Assembly: GCA_037903355.1 (NCBI GenBank)
Contig: JBAJFE010000029.1
Coordinates: 372,001-436,000, forward strand
Length of the DNA: 64,000 bases
Direction of reading: 5' to 3'
From: Trichuris trichiura
Taxonomy: Eukaryota; Nematoda; Enoplea; Trichinellida; Trichuridae
Position 1 is the first letter of the stretch; every line of letters begins with the position of its first letter. Both the position numbers and the translations under genes were made by a program. The notes under the pieces were generated by a model that did not search any database, was not told the origin of the DNA, and was given only the letters and a program-made list of their open reading frames with translations. Below are positions 1 through 10,399 of the stretch, one piece after another.

Positions 1-1060
1 TTTTTTATGGCAAAATTTGCATAGCAGCGTTTAAAATGAGTAAAACTGGTTCTAATGAAGTTCTACACACTCAGTAACTTGGCGTAGAATTATTTGACAA
101 GAATGTCAAAACGTGAAAGCGTGCAAATGTTGTAGGCAATATATATTGTAAATATAAGTTGAAAAAAATATTTGTACTACACATAGGCAAATTCTGGATT
201 AACTTATAAAACGCTGGAAACGAAATGAACCTGAATATGCATCTTTAATGGCCAATGTCGGCGGTTTTGCGAAAAGTATGCGCAATCTTGCTGGAGTAAT
301 GTTTTTCTAGCCTTCTTTAGAAAAAGTAGCCGAGAATTCGATAATACTCATAAATGATTGAACAAATAGCTTAGAACGAACAAGTGTGGAAATCAATGCC
401 TTTCATGCGCAGTCTTCCTTTTCTGCTTCAGCTCTCAAACAAATGGCAATCGGATGTCTCGAAGTACGCTCTCAAAAACTTTCTTAGAGCAATCCGCAAT
501 TTGATGATCGTACAAGCTTAAATGCTGATGAAAAATCAAACCAATACGGTCGCTGCTGACTTGAAAATCAAAAACAAAAAATGAATGAAAAGCTTGTTTT
601 AGTATGCCTGCTAAAAATACGCAACGTTTCTTACAATCAGGTTAATACTGGAGTATTTCTTCTGCCTTAAAGGGTGCCTTAAAGGGTGCTAGGACCGCAG
701 GACGCCCTACAGTAAGGTATATGCGAAGCCGTCTGGAAAAAGTCTATTGTGAACAAAAGAAAAGATTCACAAGAACGTCCCCCGCCTGTTAAGCGTCAAG
801 CAAACAGACAAACAAACTAACGTCACTAATGCCTGCTGATTTGGAGAAAACCCTTACGCCGAATAAACTTTCGAACAAAACGATTAAGCTAATCATGTAG
901 CTGTGAGAATAAGTGCGAACTGATAATCGGACACAAGTTGAAAGGCTAAAATGGAAATACAATGCTTGCAAACTTTGCAACGGTCATCCGAGTACATTCA
1001 TGATTTTACAGAGGAATTTAAGTGATTTGAGCATGGCTAAAAGCGACATAAAATCCTTAC
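1..1060. other. Probable GBF1 intron, no coding exon recognised
   Basis: This AT-rich stretch follows the GBF1 donor on the minus strand. I searched for the next conserved GBF1 segment and found none. A small direct repeat (ccttaaagggtg twice, near 668-689) is the only structure noted. Confidence 0.5.
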
Positions 1061-1294
1061 CGCTCCGCAAGTCTGTTCCGAACGGATGACGTCCAGAAAC
1101 GGTGAGACAAAGACGCTTGGAGCTACGTCTGTCAAGTCGCTGACCGAATTGAGCACGTCTCGAAGATCAGTAAAGCTTCGCAGGAATGGATCCTGTGAAT
1201 TAGAGACGCCACTCTGCACTCTCTGGTTTCGGCGCAACTGCGTCATTACGGCGTTCAGTTCGCTATGAACAATATACAACGCGCTGGTGCCCAT
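1061..1294 (-). CDS. GBF1: GBF1-type Arf guanine-nucleotide exchange factor, first coding exon only (partial)
   Basis: This is the amino-terminal exon of a large Sec7-family exchange factor that activates Arf GTPases at the early Golgi. The 78-residue exon begins at an ATG and carries the start of the DCB dimerisation domain: an [20 protein letters not shown] helix, then [15 protein letters not shown], then [18 protein letters not shown]. The last segment resembles the DPLLxSF...[16 protein letters not shown] signature of GBF1. The exon stops at a good donor, GCG|GTAAGG, at position 1060. I could not find the following exon in 1-1060, so the rest probably lies beyond the left edge after a long intron. 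The BIG/ARFGEF branch is a less likely alternative, because the RRNxR and PFLDVIRSE wording fits GBF1 better. Confidence 0.75.
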
Positions 1295-4200
1295 AGCAGG
1301 CGGCAGCTAACGCTAAAAACTACACAATTTAAACATGAAATTGACAGTGAAAAATTCGCGAACATGCCAGTGATCGAATACTGAGGAGCGCTAGCAAAAC
1401 GCGTTTGCCAAGATGACGCCTACTTCGCCAAGCCTGCTTATAGCATACCACCAAACTAGCAACATTTGTACAATATATAAAGCAACAAACAAACAAATTC
1501 TATGAACCGTAATTCATTATTAACAGGTTCGCGTCATGCTGTCTGCGGAAGGTAAGGTCTTGAATCTCGACGTAACCTGAGCACACTATTACGTGTAAAG
1601 AAGTCTTGTCAAGCACTTTTTTCGTTGTTCTTTCGGGCAGGACAGTCCATTATTCTCTTTTTACTCTTTAGTGTTAATTCTGTTACGGATTCTTGTTTCA
1701 TACAAGTCACGAAATAAATTACCAACTGATAACAAGACTATAGCGTGCAACAATCTCCATGTGATTTACAGGTACTTATTCTACAGTGCTACTACAAGGA
1801 CGAGGAATCCTTTTTAGGGGGTTTTTACTATTAGTTGATCGGAGTTTCTGAGTTACCTATTGATTGACGATGTGTCAGTAATCTCATCACAATGTTGATT
1901 GATGGCCGTCCATGTCGCTATGCCACTAAAGCGTGCAAGATAATTGATGTCTTGTCAATCAACTGCTGTCACTCTTTTGGGACGTTTGGAATTTTTCACC
2001 TTTCCTTCTGCCCTCATACAGAAGTAATTATAATCAATCGTCTTCGTGCTTTAAACAAACAATTAGCACTGACGATGGAGCAGGGATATCTCGAAAGCTT
2101 TCTTTGTGAAAAATCTTCAAGGAATCCAACCCGTACAAAAATACTGACATAACAGGGATCCCGAAACGATTTCAAAATCATTTTGGCTCCTAACTAAAGA
2201 TCGGCATGTATCGACGCGAACTCTACCTTGCGCCGCTCTGTAACAGTGCCTTATTATTCGCGCTAATTTCGGCCAAATAAAAACAGATTGCTTGGGATTA
2301 CACCTAAACAAAGGCAAAACCTAAGCATAGCCGACATTTACGCGCACAATGTGATACCATACTGTAAGCAGCGGGAGGTAACATTCACGTGAAATTACGC
2401 TGACGAAGAACAGTAGATAAAGAAGCGCGAAGCTGTATATTTAGCGAAATAATTTCAAGAAACCGTTAAAGTCAATTATATTTTCAAAATTAAACAATTT
2501 ATTTAATCTAGTTTGTTAAATGGACGCTTTTGCGCAAAATTAGATGCAACCATCTCAGCAAGAAGGGCCAACAATGCATTGTTGCTGCAATAGCGTGAAA
2601 TCCTTTAGTTACTGTCGCGACGCCTGCGCTCGTATGTATTGTTAGAGCAATCTCGTTGCAGTCTTTTTTAGCAGTTGGAAGGAAGAATGACATATTGGCT
2701 TTGTTTATAATTTTTTGTTTTCAAATCCCTGATGAATTACCAGCTTTACGCGGGAACTTTCATGCTCTGGACGAAAAAACACCTTGCTTCCCTGAATTTT
2801 TTTGTCTTACAGTATGAAACATTGACAAGTTGTAACTCCAAAAAAGGAAAACGAAAACACGCTACTTCTCATCTAAAAAAATGTTACGCGATGTAAGAAT
2901 ATGCCATAAATTAGGGGACAAGTCCTTCGCTAGTTTTAGCTTAGAGAATACTAGTCGCCGTCGCAGATTTTTTCTTTGTTCCTGCGGAACAATTGAAATG
3001 AGCTGAAAGCTGCGAAGAAGCTTTGTTTTCAATACAGTTATGGATTATAATTACGAAAAATTAATACTGACAGCTATCACGGTTTTTACTGTGGAACGCA
3101 CATGAAAAAACAAGTATAAGTGACGATACCTCGTTCAAGCTCTTAGTTTCGGCTGTTTACCGGAAAACGATTTTCTTCGAGCACGTAACTCCCCTATGCG
3201 TACTACTCTGACTCGCCTTCAGAAGCTATACTTTCATTGGCCGGAAATTTTGCTCAAAAGTTCATGTTACCCTTTTCTTACCACTGCTGTATATTTCTCG
3301 TTCGTTTGTCCAACGTGTGTAGTTAATGGGGAATTCCAACGCTAGCAATTCAAAACATTGTGTCACTAGCCATCCACAGTGATTTACTATCAGTATTTTC
3401 AGTCATCTCTGATCAAACCTTTCGTTTTCCCCATACTTATTATATCGGCATAGTAAGTATTAGACCTCAGTGGCAGAATAAGTGCTTCTGTTCAACGTTG
3501 ATGGACCGTTTTTGTATTTGTTTACGCGTCGTATTCCAGAACTGTGGAATTCGGTTGGTCTGCTTGAGTGAACGAAAGAAAGTCGTTTACCCCACTTCGT
3601 TTATTTTGGCATAATATCTACCGTTAGTGCCGAATATAATGAGAACACACATTAAATAATTTTTATACGAGGCGTACCTGGTTGCTTTAGTGGAAAAAGC
3701 TACACGCAGTGTACATAAGTAATAACTTTTTATCTGGAAAAGGTTGCAAGTGCAGTGCATACTGTGTCAATGGCTGTAAGAAGGGATATTTGTCCATCCG
3801 CCTTCCTGTACCTGATAAACTTCTATTGTTTCGTTGTTCTGCAGTTTTAACTGAAATTATACAGTGTCAAAACAGATTCAAGAAGCATAAAAGTTTAACC
3901 GATTCCGGCGTCATATCGTCGGTTATTCGCCTGCCTTCGTATTGGAAACGCAAACTTTCTAATGGCAACTGCATTCGGCTGGCGTACGTTCTTTTCACTT
4001 TTTCCATGCTGGTCTGCGATTTTACTCGGAACGAAACGTCGTTTCCATGCTAAAAAAAGTGGATGTTCATTAATACTGCTAATAAATTCTATAATATCTA
4101 CCTGGTTGACAACTTTTATGACAATGCTTCTATCCGGGGCAGACTCTGAATCCTCGGTTTTGTCCAGCTTCTGTACCTAGATGAATGGACACCGGTGACT

Positions 4201-4301
4201 ACGCCCACGTAAAACGCAACTAATACTCTATACAACTCTAACGATGGACAGTTTGGATTAATATAAGAAATCTACACTGAGATGCGAAACAGGGAAGCTC
4301 G
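1295..4301. other. About 3 kb without a recognisable gene
   Basis: This stretch should include the GBF1 promoter and 5' untranslated region. Open frames here are short (under 115 codons) and lack family motifs, and none joins to a neighbour across plausible splice sites. I see nothing further. Confidence 0.5.
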
Positions 4302-4547
4302 ATGTTCGGTCGTGATAATCTGGGTCGGCTGCATGACTTGCCGGAGGCAATCATGAACGAATTGCAAAAACCTTTACTAGAAGCGACGAAAATGTCGAAA
4401 GCGGCTAAGTTGAAAACTTACAATCCCTATCGTACAGAATCTATTCTTAGCATTAAGTACATAGGTGCGCGAAACCAATATTGGTTGGAGCGCGAAAAAG
4501 CGCTCGAACAAAGAATTACTGAACGACATAATGGAGCGAAAGAGTAA
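4302..4547 (+). CDS. Possible small uncharacterised protein (81 aa)
   Basis: A single open frame starts at an ATG and ends in TAA. It encodes a basic, helical-looking protein with a carboxy-terminal run of charged residues (WLEREKALEQRITERH). The middle (KTYNPYRTESILSIKYIGA) and the charged tail are faintly like the layout of small mitochondrial ribosomal proteins such as mS33, but the match is too weak to name. No intron, promoter or polyadenylation signal supports it. It sits alone between GBF1 and GTDC1. It may be a real small gene, one exon of a longer gene, or chance. Confidence 0.3.
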   Translation: MFGRDNLGRLHDLPEAIMNELQKPLLEATKMSKAAKLKTYNPYRTESILSIKYIGARNQYWLEREKALEQRITERHNGAKE

Positions 4548-5775
4548 AAACAGGTTGAAATGTAAGCACAAACCTCGCCATCTTCAGACTCCATGACAGA
4601 CCGATCCAAGAAACGCAACGATAGTCTACTCGCCAAAGTAAAGTTCCGAGGGTAAGAAATTAGTACCTGAGCATTTTTATTGCAAACCGTAATCCGTTAA
4701 TATTTTTTGCGCAAAAGTATGCCCGTTTCTCCATGAATTCCGTAAAACTATTAGCAAAATTTAATATATTTCAATACGTATTGGCAACTCGGTATTTACC
4801 CGCATGCGCAAACGTACATGAAAAGACATAAGCGTAAAAAGAGGAAGCCTCAAACACAGATTTCTCTTAAAAACACATGAAGATTTACAAGTTTTTCCGG
4901 GTTGAATGTTCGCTATAACTTTTGCTTTACATGGAACACTCCGGACAGGGTACACACCATTTTCAGCGTGAAATACTAGTGTAAAAAGACAATAAAGGTT
5001 TATTCTGCCAAACTTAACTTAAAGAGAACGTAAGTTGAATTAACCATATGTAATCTTCAAGAAGTCTCTTGATTTCTTTTTTGTCTCTTAGTTACCCTGC
5101 CGTCATACTGTAAACCTGCTGAATTTTCTGTTCTACCTTCAGCCAAACCTAAGCCTAAATATAAGCCATATATTTTGGCTTAGGCTTAAACAAAAAAAGA
5201 ATACGGCAATCGGCATGCTCCCTAGCAAGCGCATGACTGCAAGACCGCAAACTTGCCATGAAAGTACTTGCATTTCTCATACGGTGCAGCGGCTGGGTGA
5301 CGTAACCCCATTTTTCAATTTGTGCCTTAGCGTAGTTTCTTTTAACAAGTCCAGCAGTTTTCTTTTTTCCTGTATAATTTTTTGTCTGTCTGAAAGTGAA
5401 ACTATTTTGTAGTTACAAAAGTTTATCCTGACCTTCCGAAGTGATTCAAACCTCGGCAACACAGAACTGTACTATTTTAATGACATTTATCGTGCGCGTT
5501 TAAAATGGAACGCGTTCAGGGTTCGAAAAGCTGCTTAATTTTTCCGCATCTTTGAATAAACCGGTTGCTTTCGTAAATACATACAAGAAGACATAGACTC
5601 TCGCTAACAAAGCAGCACACTTATTCTATATTTATCGGAAAAGCGCTTAATGGGGAAAAAGTATTTTTTACGCTTGTTAACCAGCGAAAAGATTGCATCG
5701 AACAATTTTTAATGATTTGCAGGTACTAGCACAGATGACTTCCAAATTTAACGAGGATTTGGTCTCATTGTCAGC
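4548..5775. other. Intergenic region upstream of GTDC1
   Basis: No gene was recognised. The region contains a small inverted repeat with TTAGGC-type sequence at 5148-5188, reported in the findings. The last few hundred bases presumably hold the GTDC1 promoter, but no clear TATA or CCAAT element was identified. Confidence 0.45.
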
Positions 5776-7149
5776 ATGTCAACTGCTAGACAAAAAAAGT
5801 GCCTAGTATTGGAACCATTCTGCAGCGGTTCACATTCTCAAATGATTGATTTGTTTCGAAATAGTTTCAATGCCAACAGTATGGATATCCTGACACTTCC
5901 CGGTCGCAAATGGCCCTGGCGGGCGCGCACCGCCGCTCTTCATTTTTCACAAGTAATTCCGGACGATTGCGTTTATCAGTGAGGACCTAATGGAGCAAAA
6001 AACTGTTCTGTATTTTGTCGCTTTAGTACAGTATTTTGCTCGTCGGTTTTAAACTTAGCCGAACTGGTAGCATTGCGCTCCTCGCTGTCTTCAGCTTTGA
6101 AGGTAGTGTATTTTCATGAAAATCAATTGGTCTATCCAGTCCAAAAAAATGACTCTTGCGACTTTCAATTTTCGTATGCTCAAATAGTGTCTTGGTAAGG
6201 TGGAACGCTTTCGCGCAATTCACTTATATACAAGTGCTTACTAGCATTATAGCCGATCGAGTTGTTTTCAACTCTGAATACAATTGTCGCTCATTCTTGT
6301 CAGCCATCCCTACCGTACTACGGCGTATTCCAAAGGAAGGTCGCCCAAACAACATAGCAGCATTAATCGAAGTTAAGTGCGCAGTTTTGTATTTCCCAAT
6401 TGTGTTTCCACCACTCAGCACTGTACGTCGCTCCCAAAATGAGCTGCATATTGTTTGGCCCCATAGATGGTAATAAGCCTTTTTTAATCTTCATACTTTT
6501 TTGCTTGTGTTCAGGGAGCACGACAAAGATCCCGAATTATTCTTCTCCGTACTTCGTCAGTTAACTACTAACCAATGCAATTTCTGCCTATCCGTTTTGG
6601 GTGAAACCTACGGGCAAACTCCGGGTAACTTTGAACATTTTATATTCCCGTCTGTCCAATGAGGACAGCAGTCGAACTATTCGCTATTTAGAATGCTTTC
6701 CGGCAGCACAAAATTTTCTGAAAGAGCGGATACTCCATTGGGGATTTATACCGAATAAAGAAGCTTATTACGACATCTTACGATCATCACATGTTGTCGT
6801 TTCAACAGCGCGCCACGAATTCTTTGGTGTTGCTATGTATGCCGTTACTGCTAATAGACCTTTACAGCATTACTCGAGTGAATATGTCATTTACAGGCTA
6901 GAAGCAACTTATCTTGGCTGCTGGCCATTGTGCCCTGATGGATTGGCATATGCAGAAATATATCCGCTCTCTTGCCGGTACAGGACGCCTGCTCAGCTGT
7001 GCAAAAAATTGAAATCGTTTTGTAAGCACCCACTTCTAGCTGTTGAAAAAAGAGCTAAGCTTTCAATCGATTTCTCTCAATATTCATGGTCAACATTGAA
7101 GGACTCGTATGCTGACATATTGGGCCTTACCTTAAACACCAAACAATAG
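5776..7149 (+). CDS. GTDC1: GTDC1 / tRNA-queuosine alpha-mannosyltransferase (six exons, 367 aa)
   Basis: This family transfers mannose from GDP-mannose to queuosine-34 of tRNA-Asp. Hand splicing gives exons 5776-5978, 6027-6194, 6245-6469, 6515-6624, 6692-6836 and 6897-7149. All junctions are GT..AG and the total is 368 codons with the stop. The amino-terminal family domain is clear: EPFCSGSHSQM, LPGRKWPWRARTAALHFSQ, then FHENQLVYPV, VVFNSEYN and WPHRWEHDKDPE. The carboxy-terminal GT4-like domain has SVLGETYGQTPE, ILHWGF, STARHEFFGVAMLEA and GCWPLCPDGL. Length and order match vertebrate GTDC1 closely. Two of the introns keep an open frame and could be mistaken for coding sequence. The gene stands alone and converges on Tra2. 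Confidence 0.94.
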
Positions 7150-7196
7150 ACCTGTCAATAAGGTTTTTTGACTATACTGCTCAACCGCATAATTAA

Positions 7197-7202
7197 AATA
7201 AA
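7197..7202 (+). terminator. Polyadenylation signal AATAAA for GTDC1
   Basis: A canonical AATAAA lies 48 nt after the GTDC1 stop codon, followed by a T-rich stretch. It is the expected 3'-end signal. Confidence 0.65.
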
Positions 7203-8159
7203 CTTTTCTGTCCCATTGATTTTAGGAGCACTCCTATATCTCGCAATTCAACTATTGAACTGTTAACCAAGAGATTGCCGCTCAGTTATAAAATTTGCCG
7301 CTTTTGCCGTCTATTTTACTTGGAACAGGTAAAGTTGCCCAAAAAAATTATTTCTATGGGAGACAATCTTCAAAGGGGGCCTTTATGAACAGCCCGGATT
7401 CAATGCTTTCAAAAAAGAATATGGAAATATTAACCACGAAAAAGAAAGGGAGGCACACTAGCGGCGGGAGATACGTGCATCAATTGTAATGGTTGACTCC
7501 TACGCCAGGGGAAAGTATATACTGTTTTTTTACTTACACTGTAAATGAAAAATGGCAAAATACAGGTAGTTACGTAAGTGTGGTAAGATGTATGGAGACT
7601 ACTTGGATCTCTTTAATGTTGTGCACCGTCGATTCTTCCCATTCTAACCTAGAAAAGAAAACGTTTAGCAAGAGAGACGCAATCACAATCACGATGGCCA
7701 AGAAGTTCTCTTCTATTTTTCAGCCTTTGCTTCATCTTCACCAAATGCTTATGACTTCTCTGGCTTCAATCAACACAGTTTTCATTTCAGCCGTAATGCT
7801 GCGAACTAGGTGAAAGCCGCCGACACGGCGTCGGAATGCTTCTCCACTTAGTTCAATTTTAAGGATGATTAATAAAATGTTTCACAACTTCACATTCATT
7901 GCGATTCATTCATTTTTCCTAGGCATTCTTCACACCTTCAAAAAACTGGCTTTAAAAACACGTTGACCAACTGCGTCTTAACCCGCTAAGCCAAGCCGGA
8001 CAGGAGAGATTCTACTGCTCAAAGGAGGCAATAGTAAATGTTATGCTCACGCGCACAATGATTATCCCTCTTTTTTTTGCTGGTTTCCTCTATGCAACCT
8101 CAGCTCTTAGTAAAGTATTAACATACACATATTGCAGACGATGCCAACTTTTAGTGGCA
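7203..8159. other. Region between the convergent 3' ends of GTDC1 and Tra2
   Basis: No coding exon was recognised. It may contain the Tra2 3' untranslated region and one or more terminal exons, because the Tra2 reading frame carries a strong donor just before its stop. Confidence 0.45.
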
Positions 8160-9222
8160 TCACCAAGAGCACTTACGTCTTGGACTGTAGGATCCAGAAC
8201 GGGATCGACGACGATCGTAATAGCCTCGACTGCGGTGGAAATCATCACGATACGACTTGCGCCTGAAACAGTATAATTAATGAGACGGCGAAGAGGTCTC
8301 AAGCTAACAATTGCCCCATGTAGATGCCTGGAGTGGGTGTATGCGGTCGCTTAGTTATCGAAAAGTCCACTCGAACTCTTTGCCCGTCAAGTTCGACACC
8401 GCTAGCCTGTTCCTTCGCCTGAAACAAATTGTAAGGACACTGGAAAAATAGCGGTATTATGACACAACCATGACGGCATCTTCCGTTCTTTCGTAGTAAA
8501 CGAACCCAAAGCCTCGCGACCGTCCGCTCTGAAATTCAAATCCGGTAAATGCAAAATAAATTGGCGACGATTCATTCAGTACGAACCGGGTGATCGTATA
8601 CCAGATGTACGTCTTCTATGACACCCCACTTTGAAAAGAACTGATGAAGATCTCGTTCGGTGGTGTACGTGCTCAAGCCGAAAACGCCAAGACAACGAGT
8701 GGGTGGTGGATTCTCCTGAATTGATAGACACAATAGACATAGGGCGCGTTTTTTCAATTCATCTTACGCGAGAAGCTATGTGACGTCGACGAGACGAAAA
8801 TGGTGATCGAGAATGGCTGTGGCTTCGACTGCGACGACGGCTATAGCGTTCATTCGAATACCTATTATAACGCCGGCATTAATCTGCAGGCCAAAGTGGA
8901 TTCAACTATTATAGGTAAACGTACGAGCGGCTACGGCTGCGCCTGCGTGAACGACGACGATCGCGGGAACTGGATCTGCGATGTCTGCTGTGTCGACCAC
9001 TTCTTCCACGACTGTCTGACCTGTAAAGAAGCGCCAAAATAAATGGCTTAGCACAACGCTGTATTTAAATGGATTGTACCCTCAGGCGAAAAGGATAGAA
9101 ACGTGAGCTTACCGAGATCTCGACCCAGAGTAAGAACGCGAGCGTGATCGTGACTTTGATTTCGAACGAGACGGCGATCTCGACTCGTGTTCACTGAACG
9201 AATTTTTGTCGGCTACAGGCAT
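8160..9222 (-). CDS. TRA2: Transformer-2 (Tra2) SR-type splicing regulator (seven exons, 233 aa)
   Basis: Tra2 binds GAA-rich exonic enhancers and promotes exon inclusion in the nucleus. Exons on the minus strand are 9113-9222, 8925-9020, 8861-8768, 8715-8587, 8528-8469, 8418-8309 and 8262-8160. The first three encode an RS domain ([21 protein letters not shown]). The RRM follows, with RNP2 LGVFGL, the TTERDL helix, RNP1 RGFGFVYY, then [25 protein letters not shown], which is the hallmark linker of Tra2. The tail is a second RS region ending [10 protein letters not shown]. The start MPVADKNSF is the first in-frame ATG. Codon AGA-C|GTAAGT near the end is a strong donor, so an isoform with a different last exon is likely. 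All internal junctions are GT..AG. Confidence 0.93.
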
Positions 9223-10399
9223 AGCAAATGTGAGCTTCAGCACAAAACCGCACTTGGCTGAAACAACCAACTAGTTACAGTACCTCTCACTTACAGCAGT
9301 AAGTGTCGACGAACCTGAGCATCATTTACGTTTACTAGTAAACAAAAAATCCTTAAAACACTGGAGCGTATTATTGGCAATGTTTGTGTATTTAATGCTC
9401 GGTAAAATTTTAAATTCGTAAAGAAACATGATTTCACGAAACTCGCTTTGAAAACTAAAGCTTGAAATTTCTGTTACAGCATAAGCAGAAGCCTGTATAA
9501 CCGCGTTGAGTATTTACGGCAGCTTTATCCCTTTTTGTGCAGTTACGATGAAAGAGTAAACTTTCCTTCGCAGCGGGAAAAACTGCCGCAAATGTGCAAT
9601 GTCTATCTTCATATATTGATTAGAAGGAGTGGCCTACACTCGCCTGACGCGCAGTACAAGCCCTGAGCAGTTCATCTGCTAAGATAGCGATTGCCTTTTC
9701 TATTAATTTAATAATACTTCATAATTAGGTGGCATTGCAGAAGAGCATGAACCATTCTGTAAATTTATTTGAAGCTGTTGCTCCGACTTTCACAGCATAT
9801 CGCACAACAGGTTCAATTTCAAAAGTTTCCCGATTATTCGTCCGTACTGTGATCCGTTATATCACAGTACAGCGAGAAAGAAAAAATTAGTAAAGTGATT
9901 CTCAGGTAGTCTTGATTTCAAATATGGTTAATAGTTCGTTTCGTTTGATCTACGGTTTTAGGAAAGGCAAAGAAAGTGACGGAAAGCAGTATTTACTTAT
10001 TCTTACTCGGTCAAAGCGGTAGAAAGTTTTCAGGAACGAATTTAAAAGAGTTAGTTGCACCAGTCATATATTTATTTTTAAGAACCAAGGAAATGCTCAT
10101 TTAACAATTTTACTTTGAATGGACTGACGAATAGATGAGGTTGTTTTCAAAAGAGGGGATCCCTAATGTGAGGCTTTTGCCGCAAATGCATTCACAACGA
10201 GATCTTGCATATTTAATTTACTTCGAAGTCAAATTACGATTACAGCAACAATATGTAGCAAAGGGAAATAACATGAGCAAGTATGAAAAAAATTTTAGCT
10301 GTCAATTCTTCCCAGCAGTCAAATATAACGTCGGCTTAAAGCAGTGGACCATAAGGGCCGCCTTTAGCTAGGACAACAGAGCGACGCGTGCCCTCGCAA
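9223..10399. other. Region between Tra2 5' end and APC1 3' end
   Basis: Both neighbours lie on the minus strand. The region should hold the APC1 3' untranslated region and the Tra2 promoter. No coding exon or clear regulatory element was identified. Confidence 0.45.

Noticed and set aside
8800..9042. Cysteine-rich small protein on the plus strand
   Set aside because: It is the complement of the Tra2 RS-domain exons. Arginine and serine codons on one strand read as cysteine, glycine and aspartate on the other.
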